A stretch of 64,000 nt of DNA, taken from the NCBI GenBank assembly GCA_030052745.1, contig JANBVO010000012.1:434001-498000 (forward strand). Direction: 5' to 3'. Numbering within the stretch: the stretch's first letter is position 1; each line of letters opens with the position of its first letter. The notes beneath the pieces are model-generated. The model worked only from the letters and a program-made list of their open reading frames with translations, was not told where the DNA came from and did not search any database. Of the stretch, positions 55,391 through 64,000 are shown piece after piece. The position numbers were made by a program, and so were the translations under genes. The DNA comes from Pleurostoma richardsiae. Its lineage: Eukaryota > Ascomycota > Sordariomycetes > Calosphaeriales > Pleurostomataceae.

Positions 55391-56362
55391 TCCCCAGTCC
55401 TGCGGCTCCTGATATATCAGGTAGCAAATGAACATCTGCAATACGTAGCTGGCAAGGCAAAGGCATGATCGAGGCATCCAGATTCTTAATGCTGCCTTAA
55501 CTACTGTGATAGAAGCTCCTCTCTTTAAGGGTCCCTACCTCTAGCCCTAACTTCTAGGACTCTGACTGCATCACCAATGAACAAGTAGAACACCTCATAA
55601 GGAGAGATTTCAGAGCTTCCTCGCTTGAAACGATATTCAAGGTATGGAAGACGAACCTCGAATTGTGAATCAAGATGTATTGGCCGTCTTTCATGCGCTG
55701 AGATAAAGAGAGCTTCGCTCTTCATCCAAACAACCCCGAGGGACAAGGGCTCTCAAACATGTCGATAGGCAAGTGGGTATAATGTGTAGGTACGACTAGG
55801 ACAGACCGGGGCAATCCCGGGGACTGACTCTGAGGAAGGTAGCTGAAGTGCGCCATCCAGACTATCATGACTCTTGCAGACGAGATCGTGAAAGGATAAG
55901 GCAAGGTACATTGGTGCCTACGTGTCTTGAGGGACATGTGCAAGGCAAGGTACCTAGGGAAGGTACTCTGCATCACAGCTCTCTTGCTGTATCCGGCAGG
56001 CACAAGAATGCAAAGTGAGGTACAAGTGACATAGATCCTGCAATGACTGGCCGTCGTTCCTGCCTTTCCTTAGAACGATCGAGTCAAACTTCAGTTGAAC
56101 ATCGTCAAGCGCCTTCCCTCACTGGCGAATTCCGCACTCCTATTGGCTGTGTGACACATTTTCCTCCTCGTCCACCTTCATGTCTCTTAGCTAGGCACGC
56201 CCTAGGGAAGGAAGGCACCGACCCGGGCTGTACCTGTCAACGCAGGCTCGACTCCTCCTCTTTCCCCATCTAACATCACGAGCCACGCGTGGCTCCTTCC
56301 TCCAAGTCCCCGGAAGGCCGTCTTTATATCCTTTGTGTACCTCCGCCAGCCAGATCGTCGAT
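55391..56362. other. Intergenic, no supported gene
   Basis: Spacer between the orphan 3' exon (minus) and the next gene (plus). Several short GGTACCTAG-like words occur around 55925-55960. No coding frame is supported. Confidence 0.45.
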
Positions 56363-57003
56363 ATGTCGTCGAAGGACACGGAAGGAAAGGCCGAGCCTCG
56401 TCCACAGCCACCTCAACTGCACCTGCCTGCTGTTCAAGGTACCTCATCTCGTCATCCAACACTCCCTGCTCTTTCCCTAAGGTCTAAGATTCCTTGCCGG
56501 TGCCTTTTCTGACGCAAAACAGCTGTCAGGACGGCCCAGGTGGACAGCACCACCGCTGAATTCCGCCCAAATGCACAGAACACGCAGCAAAGCGTTAACA
56601 AGGACGGCGGCGCCACCATCTCGAACAACGCCCAGCGTCCTTTGCCGGCGCAGATAGTTCGACAACCGGTAGGCGGGCAACTACGGGAATATGCAGGGTT
56701 TACTCCAAGGACGCTGACATTGCCCAGGCGAACGCGCATCAAGCCAACATCCTCAGGTGGAACCACAGAATCATGCAAAAAGCAATCGAGCTGGGGTACT
56801 ACCAGGCGTGCCTGAGACTGCCGTTGCAGGACCGACCCAGGTACTGGCAGCAAGTCGAGATCGCCCTGGAGAACATCATCCGGCGGGCGATCTCACGGCT
56901 GCACTGGGAGAAGCAGCGGAAGGCGGCGCTGAGATGGGAGTGTCATGCCCTCGCAAGACAAGCTGTCCTGCAGATGATGCTGGCGCGCCAGAAGAAGCAC
57001 TAG
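56363..57003 (+). CDS. Hypothetical small helical protein
   Basis: Three exons, 56363-56438, 56523-56668 and 56728-57003, join in frame to 165 residues. The first 75 residues are disordered (MSSKDTEGKAEPRPQPPQLH). The rest is a basic, Trp/Gln-rich helical region: NAHQANILRWNHRIMQKAIE, then RYWQQVEIALENIIRRAISR and ALRWECHALARQAVLQMMLA, ending RQKKH. The introns are 84 and 59 nt with GTACCT..CAG and GTAGGC..CAG ends, the second with a GCTGAC branch point. No family is recognised. A DNA- or RNA-contacting role would fit the basic helices but is a guess. Confidence 0.55.
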
Positions 57004-57466
57004 GCCGAAGAGCGGAGGAACGAGAATGGTTGGAGACTCGGGAGATTCGATATCGAAGATCTTGGAGGAACCATGAACACTTTGAATTTGCAGCCAATCT
57101 TGGCATGCGGTGTGGAGGTATCGTTCTCATCGATGATAGAGATATAGACTTTGTCAATGGAACCCAGGACTTCACTCAACAAGAGGATGCCGCTTTTCCC
57201 TGGTCTGTAACCCTCTCGTCCATCCACAACATACTGACGGCATCTGGTGTTCATGTGGGTTCCTCATGCTAGTGGTGCGGGACGGACGCTCGTCAATGAT
57301 GAGTAGCTGCAAGGAATCGATCCCAGGAAGAGAGCCCGAGGACTTGGATAAAATCTCCGTCGCCGCTGGCATTATTCGCAGCATTGTCGATGCGACGAGC
57401 TCTTCGGCCCGAGGCTTAACGCTTAACGCTGGGGTCTGATCTTGATCCGTCTCGAAGACAGAGCCC
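57004..57466. other. Spacer with protein-like open frames on both strands
   Basis: It lies between the small helical protein gene and the Spt10-like gene, which converge. Minus-strand frames such as VASTMLRIMPAATEILSK and VYISIIDENDTSTPHAKIG, and plus-strand frames such as GMRCGGIVLIDDRDIDF, all read like protein. I could not build a full gene with acceptable introns on either strand. Confidence 0.35.
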
Positions 57467-59422
57467 TCACCCAGGCGTCCCATAGTCGACATCAAAAGAC
57501 CCTCTTCCCTTCCCACCAGCGTCGCCGTCATCCTTCTTCCCCTCTCCCGGATCAGGCGCCGATAGCAGCCTCCCCACACTCATCTTGGCGAGGTCGTCGT
57601 GGTCCACGCCGACGACGACGCCCATGTCCACGTCCATAGTCCCAGGATTGTCCTCGTCGTCGTCGTCTTGTGGTTCGATCAGCATATCCAGGTCGCGGTC
57701 CATCGCCTCCCGCTCCGCCGCATCGTCCTCGGCCGTGCGACGGTGATCGTGCGAGAAGGGCTGCTGTTGGTGGTGGTGATGGTGGGCGGCAGGCCCAACA
57801 TCGCCATCCGTCGCGTCAAGCAGGGCCTGGAACGTGTCGGCGTCGGCATCGGCGTGGGGGTGGTGGTGATGGCTTTGGTACGCGGCGAAGGAGTCGTGAG
57901 GGTGGTGTACTGGGTGGTGATGCGCGTACGTTGATGGTTGACTGATGATCTGGGGGTCGATCGGCTGGTACACGACTGCGTGCGGGTCCGAAAGAGGGAG
58001 ACCCGAGGGTCCGGGGTGGTGGTGGTGGGAGGGATGGGACGTCGGGTGGAGTGGATGGTGCGGCTGCTCCTGCAGCATCGAGCTGGCCCCGTGCTGGGAC
58101 ACCGGCGAGTCGCTGGGTGTGTGCAGGGTGTGGGCGGGGGAGAGGATTAGGGGGATCTCGTGGGGGTTCGCATACGGATTAGGAGGGGCAGCAAATGATG
58201 GGATGTGATGGTGATGTTGATCTTGCAACACGACTCTCCTCCCAGGAGCCGTCACACCCCCTGAACTAACTGATGGGCTTGGGGACGACGCGGCAGAAGA
58301 AGCAGTGGCACCAGAAGCAGCCGCGGCCGCGGCTGCAGACCCGGGAAGCGATCGCTTTGAGGGTCCGGAGTTCCCGGGAAGGGGCGTCTTGCCCAACTCT
58401 TTGCATTCAGAACAGGTCCTAATTACATCGGAGACGGTCTCCTTGATGCGGCTCCAGTGGTACCTCTCCGCGATGGTGGCCGTGGTCTTGTTGATGCCGG
58501 CATGCTGCATCTCGTGCACCTGGCGCGCGATGTCGAACTGGCGCTGCGGGTCGGCGATGACCTCCTTGTCCTTGAGCATGAGCTTGTCGCCGTCAAGCAG
58601 CTTGTAGTGCGTCGCGGCGCTGCGGAGCCTGCTTTTCTCGGCGCGGTCAGCCCCGTTGGGATATTTGCCATACTTGAGGTAGAACTTGATCTTGTCGAAA
58701 CGCTCTTCACTCACGAGTTCGTCCGTCTCCCCGACCACGAGGTCGCGCCCGAACATGATGGCGTCGATCAGTCGGCCCGGGTAGCTCTTGAGGTTGCCGC
58801 AGCCCTTGACCCGCCCGATGCGCTTGAAGCCCAGCGCGTCCCAGATCTTGCACGACGCCACGTTGGTCTCGTAGACGAGGTTAAAGACCGAGTAGGTGTA
58901 ACCGAGCTTCGGCGCCCAGTCGATGTAGCTCTCGCCCATCAGACGCCCCACGCCGCGGTTTCGCGAGGCGTCCGTGACGAGGAAGCCGGCGTTGCAGACG
59001 TGGCTGCTGCGCCCTGGGTAGTTGGGCTTGATGTAGAAGCTGCCTAGGCACTCCTTGGACCAGTCCTTGCCCTCAACCACCTCCTCGGGACTGTCGATGC
59101 TACCCAGGAGCATGATGGCCGCGAAGTTCTGGAACCAGTACGTGGCGAACTTCTCAGGGGACATGGGCTCCATCATGGGGTAGGTGTCACCCTTCTCAAT
59201 CTCCTTGGCGAACTGGTCACTGAGATACAGGAGCAGAGAAGGGGGCACTTGGTCCTGGGATGCAAACGGCACGATGGTTGCAACCGTCTGCCGGTCACGC
59301 AGCGTCACCTGACGCGGCACGATGGTCGGCGGCAGAGACGGGTGATTCGGGTCCGGGTACGGGGGCTCGCCCGAAACCCGGTAAATGGTTGGGGCGTCCG
59401 GGTCATCCATGATGGCGGGCAT
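57467..59422 (-). CDS. Spt10-like GNAT acetyltransferase with integrase-type HHCC zinc finger
   Basis: A single-exon frame of 651 residues. Residues about 30-260 form a GNAT N-acetyltransferase: the acetyl-CoA loop is ASRNRGVGRLMGESYIDW, followed by VYETNVASCKIWDALGFKRI. At about residues 307-344 there is an H-x3-H-x29-C-x2-C finger (HEMQHAG ... IRTCSEC) of the type in the zinc-binding domain of integrases. GNAT plus an HHCC finger is the architecture of yeast Spt10, the regulator that binds histone gene promoters, so a role in histone gene control is likely. The C-terminal 280 residues are disordered, with Ala and Ser runs, many His runs (HHHHQQQ) and an acidic block. The His-rich tail could bind metal. 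Histone-gene regulation in this species is inferred. Confidence 0.82.
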   Translation of the reverse strand: MPAIMDDPDAPTIYRVSGEPPYPDPNHPSLPPTIVPRQVTLRDRQTVATIVPFASQDQVPPSLLLYLSDQFAKEIEKGDTYPMMEPMSPEKFATYWFQNFAAIMLLGSIDSPEEVVEGKDWSKECLGSFYIKPNYPGRSSHVCNAGFLVTDASRNRGVGRLMGESYIDWAPKLGYTYSVFNLVYETNVASCKIWDALGFKRIGRVKGCGNLKSYPGRLIDAIMFGRDLVVGETDELVSEERFDKIKFYLKYGKYPNGADRAEKSRLRSAATHYKLLDGDKLMLKDKEVIADPQRQFDIARQVHEMQHAGINKTTATIAERYHWSRIKETVSDVIRTCSECKELGKTPLPGNSGPSKRSLPGSAAAAAAASGATASSAASSPSPSVSSGGVTAPGRRVVLQDQHHHHIPSFAAPPNPYANPHEIPLILSPAHTLHTPSDSPVSQHGASSMLQEQPHHPLHPTSHPSHHHHPGPSGLPLSDPHAVVYQPIDPQIISQPSTYAHHHPVHHPHDSFAAYQSHHHHPHADADADTFQALLDATDGDVGPAAHHHHHQQQPFSHDHRRTAEDDAAEREAMDRDLDMLIEPQDDDDEDNPGTMDVDMGVVVGVDHDDLAKMSVGRLLSAPDPGEGKKDDGDAGGKGRGSFDVDYGTPG

Positions 59423-60061
59423 CTTGGCGGTTATGACGGAATCACGACGCCGAATCCTACAGCCTCCGGCGGCCGCACAACTTTATGCTTCAATGCAGGG
59501 CAGTCAGGTCACTAAAGGCCATCATCATTAGCTAGGGCTACGAGCTGCATGGCCGGAAACACTCTAGAACAGTTACAGGAGGCAAATGCACGGTAAATAG
59601 CGCAAGAAAGACTGCAGGCGTCCTACCGAGATCTCCCGTATCTGTCCAATCACCCACTGCACCCTGACTCTGCAGCAGGCTGGCGAGGTACCAATAGTGC
59701 GGCACAACCTGAACCCTGCTGTCGTGCGCCTGACTGGACGCGGCGTGGCAAGGTCTGGGATGCTGTTCTGAAATGTTCGTGGTGATGAGATTTCCGCGAT
59801 GAGGGGAAATTCGCAGGGGTGAACTTCTCGGCCCGCGTCTAGAGCGGCTACCTTAGCTTGACGGGTCGCGCTTAGGTAACATCAGGTATGTAGTATACCT
59901 GTTCCTGACGGTGCTAAGGCGCTTCATTTCCAGGAATAAGATATCCCGAACTACTTCGAGGAATACCGGAGATATAAAGATGGAGTCGTCAGGGACACCA
60001 GGTTAGATATGCACATGTAAATATTACATCTATTGTATTTGTACAGTGTAGATAGTGTATC
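59423..60061. other. Intergenic, Spt10-like promoter and uS2m 3' flank
   Basis: Both neighbours are on the minus strand. No coding frame or repeat is supported. Confidence 0.5.
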
Positions 60062-61368
60062 TTACAGGCCCAGGCCGACGCCCAGGTCTCCCATGATCTC
60101 GTGCTCCCGAGTCTTCTCGCGGACCTGCTGCTGCTCCGCCTCCATAGCAGCCTCCGCCGCTGCAACCGCCCTGCGCTCTGTCTCCAATGCCACGAACTTC
60201 TTGACGTCCGTCGGGCTCTCCCACGTCACCACGCCCTGCTTCGCCTCCCGCCTCCTGCGCTGGTTGCCCAGCTGGGCTGCGCGGCCCAGCACGCCGCCGA
60301 TGACGGCAACTGTCCTCAAGCTGTAGATTGTATATTAGTCACATGGTTCTGATGACGCATCGTAGACATGCAGAAGCTCACCTGTCATCGTTCGCCGGGA
60401 TCTGGTAGGTGACCTTCGTAGGGTCCGCGTCCGTGTCGATGATCCCGATGGTCGGGACGCCCTCGAGCGCGCACTCCCGCAGCATGACGAAGTTCTCCAG
60501 CGGGTTCAGGCACACCACCAGGTCCGGCGCCAGCGGCCGGCAGTCGTTGAGGTGGTCGTTGAACCCCTGCAGCGGCTGGTCGTTCTCGTCCACCATCTTG
60601 AGCGCCTGGCTGACCAGGATCTGGTCGCGGTTCGTGATGGTCCCAGGCGTCCACTTGGTGAACAGGTGGCACGCGCCCGCCAGCTCCGCCGCCCGCGTCA
60701 CGATCTCCATCTGGCCCTTGCGCGTGCCCACGAACAGGATCAGCCCGCCGCGGTAGGCCACCTCCTCGACCACGCGCGCCGCCCGCCGCAGGTGCGCCGC
60801 CGTCTGCTCCAGCGAGATGATGTGGATGCCCTGCCGCACGCCGTAGATGTACCGCGCGTTGGCCGGGTTCCACCGCGCCGTGTTGTGGCCCATGTGCGCC
60901 TGCGAAGCCATCAGCAGCTCGAGGGTGATGTCCTTGGGCGAGGGCGGGTCCTTGAGCAGGTCGCCGGGCTGGTAGTGCTTGTCGACGACGGAGCCCAGGC
61001 CCGCCGTGGCCTTCTGCAGCCGCGTGAAGGTGAGGAAGTCGTTGGGAACGTCGTTGGTGAGCGGCTTGGGGATGTTCGGGTTATGGTAGCGGACGAGTAC
61101 GGTGTCGTCGGAGGGATTAGAAGGAGAAGAGGGCTGGAGTTTCACGCTCGATGGCAGGGGCTGAGGTGCCCGGTCCGGGGCCGGGGGATCTTCGACGGCT
61201 GTCCTCCTGCCCGGCGGCGTCGTTTGTGTTGCGAGAGACCGCAGCCATGATCGTGTGGTCGGCGCGGCAAAAGCCCTTCGGCCTAGGATTAATGGTCAGT
61301 AAATAGGAAAACGCATGAAAAACAAGTATCGGCTTACCATGCCGCACTGCATAATTCCTCGTAATCAT
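60062..61368 (-). CDS. mrp4: Mitochondrial ribosomal protein uS2m (Mrp4)
   Basis: A small-subunit protein of the mitochondrial ribosome. Exons 61368-61338, 61282-60382 and 60320-60062 give 396 residues. The N-terminus (MITRNYAVRHGRRAFAAPTT) is Arg-rich without acids, a typical matrix-targeting presequence, and spans the first intron. The uS2 core contains LLMASQAHMGHNTARWNPAN, then YIYGVRQGIHIISLEQT, GLILFVGTRKGQMEIV, RDQILVSQALKM and PDLVVCLNPLENFVMLREC, ending GIIDTDADPTKVTYQIPAND. The C-terminal exon is an Ala/Glu-rich coiled extension ending DLGVGLGL. The introns have GTAAGC and GTGAGC donors. The start was chosen because it yields the presequence and stays in frame across the short first exon. 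Confidence 0.93.
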
Positions 61369-62445
61369 GGCAATTGGCGCAGCCGGGAACGGTTGCGAGA
61401 CTCGATGCTGCCGGTCAAGTTTTTCGGATCTCGAACGGCACTGCACTTCAATGCCTCCAGTTTGGGCCGCGGAATACGGACCGTTTTGTTCCGCACGACG
61501 CACGGGCCACATCCCGGCTGTCAACCACCATACGCTGAGAATCCGAACTCGACCTCCCCTTACGATGTTAATTAGTGCCTAAATTCCCCAAACGGGACAG
61601 GACCATAAGAACCACGCAATGCCATGAGATCTCTCCGCGAACAGTCGTGCCTAGGTTGACGACATGGCTCCCCATGAGGAAAAAGTAAGACTTTTCCGGT
61701 CGAGCTGGCATACCAGTCGATTCTTTTTGCCATTTTTATCATTCCTAAATTCATTATCCTGGCCCGATACTATTCCGTAGCCACCTTCTTCTTGTTATTC
61801 CACAGTTCTGGTGGGCAATGGTAGGCGAGGATAAGACGCCATGAGTCGTGCCTCAGTGTGCCCCGGTGTACCTCAGTCTGATGTGGTTGGGTATGATGGG
61901 ACACAAAAAAAAGTGCGCGTGGTGCAGTGGCCAGCGCGAGGGGGTTATTTACTTCCCTCACTTTGCCCTGAAGGTCAGATGGCAGCAGGCAGCAGGCAAC
62001 AAGCCGACTGTTCGAGTCCCCCTTATGGATGTGAAAGCTCCTGAATACACCCACGACTGTGAGCACCGAGACTTCGCGTCAGGTGTTCTACCACCGTGAT
62101 ATTACAAGTGGCTGTAGTCGTAGGTCGATCTTTGAGATCGCCCAAACGGGGGCTGTATGCGCCAATTCCCAGGGCTTCAAGAGCTTCAGCCTCATACCCG
62201 TACTGTAAGCACAAGTGCAACATGCAGTGAAGGACGGGCAAATCAACGACTTTGGATGGGCACTGCTCTATATCCATACTTCATACATATATACACCTCA
62301 AAGCCTGCCCATCCCCAATGACGAAACAACAAGGTATAATCGGTCTCGGACCTCATAACATATTACACCTGCAAATGCCAGGCCACAAAGTAGAGAGGAT
62401 GCAAAAGGTAGGCCTGGCGGCAAGCTGATGTCCGCCTTACATGGT
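61369..62445. other. Intergenic, uS2m promoter and CBS/PB1 gene 3' flank
   Basis: Both neighbours are on the minus strand. A tRNA-like pair of boxes near 61920-62015 was examined and rejected. AGCAGGC is repeated in tandem near 61984-62000. No gene is supported. Confidence 0.5.
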
Positions 62446-64000
62446 CTACCGGCTCGAAGCTCTCGAGATCGCAAACACACCGACGATAACAACCGCAAGC
62501 GTCACGATGGCACCAGGCAGGAGCAACTCGTTCGGCACGCCTGCAATGACCTGCTCCTGGTGTGCCGCCGGCGCGGTGCGCTGCGCCCGTCTCGAGCGGC
62601 GCGAGGGCGACTCGTCCTCTTCCTCGTCCTCCTCCTCGCTGTCCTCCTCGCCATCATAGGCGGGTTGCTTCCGGCGCTCACGAACGGTGGACGATGCCGG
62701 GGGAGTAGGGAGGAGGGCAACGGGATCGGCCGGCGGCGGCAGGGGCGGTGCGGCAACAGGGGGTTTCTCGGGGTCGTGCACGAAGAGATCGACCTTGTCA
62801 CGACCGTTCTGGCGCGCGATCAGGATGGCTTCTAGGAGATCTTGGTCCGTGGTGATGGAGACGGAGTCACCCTCGTCGTCGAGGTAGCTGAGCGCAAAGC
62901 CGGGACCCGAGAGCTTGCCGTCCTCTACAGTGGCGGGCCCGCCGACGGCTTCGATCTCATTGCCGAGCTTGGCAGTCACGTTCTCCACGAAGGAGGCTAT
63001 GCCCTGCGCCGCAATGACCTGCAGGCGATGGACGCGGCCGCTGGGTGCCTTGAATTTGAACGGGAATGGGACCTCGCTGGGCGGCAGCTCAGGGGTGCCG
63101 GCGACTATGGAATGGGCCGGAGAGTCGATGCCGGCGTGCGAGGCGGAATCGCCCGGGGCGACACTATCGACAATGCGCTCCCGGGTAAGATCCGGGGACA
63201 TAAGCGAGCGCGTATGGTGAGTAGGGTGGTGGCTGCCTTCGCCGGAGACCATAGACTCCGACTCGTGATCCAGGGACAGCCAGAACTTATTCCACGCCGG
63301 GCCCTCATTATCGTTACTCGACATGGTGTTAATCTGCTCCAGCGTCGCATATGTAAGCTTGAGGACGTCGACCATGCCGACGATCTCGCCGCTATCATTC
63401 ATGACGGGCAGGTTGAGGTAATGGCCATCTGCGAGACATGTCAGTAAGGAAACCACTCTCGTCGTGGAGCAGGCGATACCAACCATGCATCTTCCTCAGA
63501 GCAGCCTGGATGCTCATGTCCATGGGCGCAAAATCGGGGTGAGGTGTCATAACCCGGACCACACTGCAGGTGGCGGGGTCCAAGCCCGGAGCGATGACTC
63601 GCAGGACAACGTCCTTGCTGGTGAAGATACCTGTAATAGCTCCCTGGTCTTGCACCAGCAGAGCGGTCGTGTGGTTCTCTCTCATCAACTGAGCAGCCTC
63701 CTTGACGGAAGTCCTGACGCTCACGGTGGTGGGAGGCTCGCCATTCAAGACGGACTCCAAGGTAGGTCCGGACATCTTAGACCGGAGAGCCTCGACATAT
63801 GAGATGATCTGCTGGGGTTGGCTCGCGCCGAGCTCGGACTGCACACCCTCCAGAGCATCATACAGCCGGCGAGAGGAGGCATAAGCTCTCTCCAACTTCT
63901 CCATAGCATCGTAAAAGCACTTGGTAATGTCCAGAATACCCGAGATATCCTGGTTCTCGTCCATGACTGGCAAGTGGCGGAAGCCCTTGCGCACCATCAG
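62446..64000 (-). CDS. CBS- and PB1-domain membrane protein (5' end outside window)
   Basis: Exons 64000-63484 (continuing beyond the window) and 63428-62446 encode the C-terminal 500 or so residues. At least three CBS motifs are visible: GFRHLPVMDENQDISGILD, then ENHTTALLVQDQGAITGIFT and YLNLPVMNDSGEIVGMVDVL, the last split by the intron. A PB1 domain follows (FKFKAPSGRVHRLQVIA ... LSYLDDEGDSVSITTDQDLL). Next come a Pro-rich, acidic-Ser linker and a terminal hydrophobic helix (LLLPGAIVTLAVVIVGVFAI) that would anchor it by its tail. CBS pairs bind adenine nucleotides and PB1 mediates protein pairing, so an energy-sensing scaffold at a membrane is plausible. The layout matches the fission-yeast Mug70-type proteins. 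The start codon is not in the window. Confidence 0.88.

Noticed and set aside
57172-57579. Minus-strand frame with protein-like segment before the Spt10-like stop
   Set aside because: It overlaps the end of the Spt10-like gene in another frame, and the only intron that would extend it is about 40 nt, shorter than others in the window.
61915-62020. tRNA-like A box (TGGTGCAGTGG) and B box (GTTCGAGTCC) on the plus strand
   Set aside because: The bases around the B box do not form a T stem, no matching acceptor stem was found, and the spacing is too long without a convincing intron.

Overview
The window is nuclear DNA of a filamentous ascomycete (Pezizomycotina), most likely an Aspergillus/Penicillium-type member of the Eurotiales. 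Genes are compact and carry short introns of about 45-90 nt with GT..AG ends and CTAAC/CTGAC-like branch points. The families are fungal (DASH Spc34, Fig1, Sld2, Zn2Cys6 regulator, NACHT-ankyrin NLR). The short word ACTCCGTA/TACGGAGT, which I associate with Eurotiales spacers, recurs between genes. All exon joins were deduced by eye from reading frame, splice signals and family similarity.

The first half (about 1-29.5 kb) is mostly conserved housekeeping: Fig1 membrane protein, proteasome subunit Rpn3, TFIID subunit Taf12, a carboxymuconolactone-decarboxylase-like protein, a Ser-rich unknown, kinetochore subunit Spc34, a DsbA/FrnE-type oxidoreductase, a Topors-like RING protein, a three-finger C2H2 protein, replication factor Sld2, a HIRIP3-like chromatin protein, a probable 52-residue membrane micropeptide, and AP-1 beta-adaptin. 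The sld2 promoter has two MluI cell-cycle boxes, one inside a 22-bp perfect palindrome.

The middle (29.7-49.5 kb) is accessory metabolism and regulation: a divergently transcribed TauD dioxygenase and flavin monooxygenase, two unknown proteins (one with a degenerate C2H2-like region), an M3 metallopeptidase, and then a same-strand trio of a Zn2Cys6 regulator, an ABM/zinc-ribbon protein and a bicupin. The last two share a CGG-containing inverted-repeat motif in their promoters, which suggests a small regulon. A GH47 alpha-mannosidase follows.

The stretch from 49.8 to 55.4 kb is a gene graveyard around a NACHT-ankyrin NLR that appears to carry frame changes. It holds a shrunken partial duplicate of the NLR, an unknown ORF and two orphan 3' exons. 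The window closes with an unknown small protein, an Spt10-like acetyltransferase with an integrase-type HHCC finger, mitochondrial ribosomal protein uS2m and a CBS/PB1 membrane protein cut by the window edge. I found no rRNA, convincing tRNA, CRISPR array or intact transposon.
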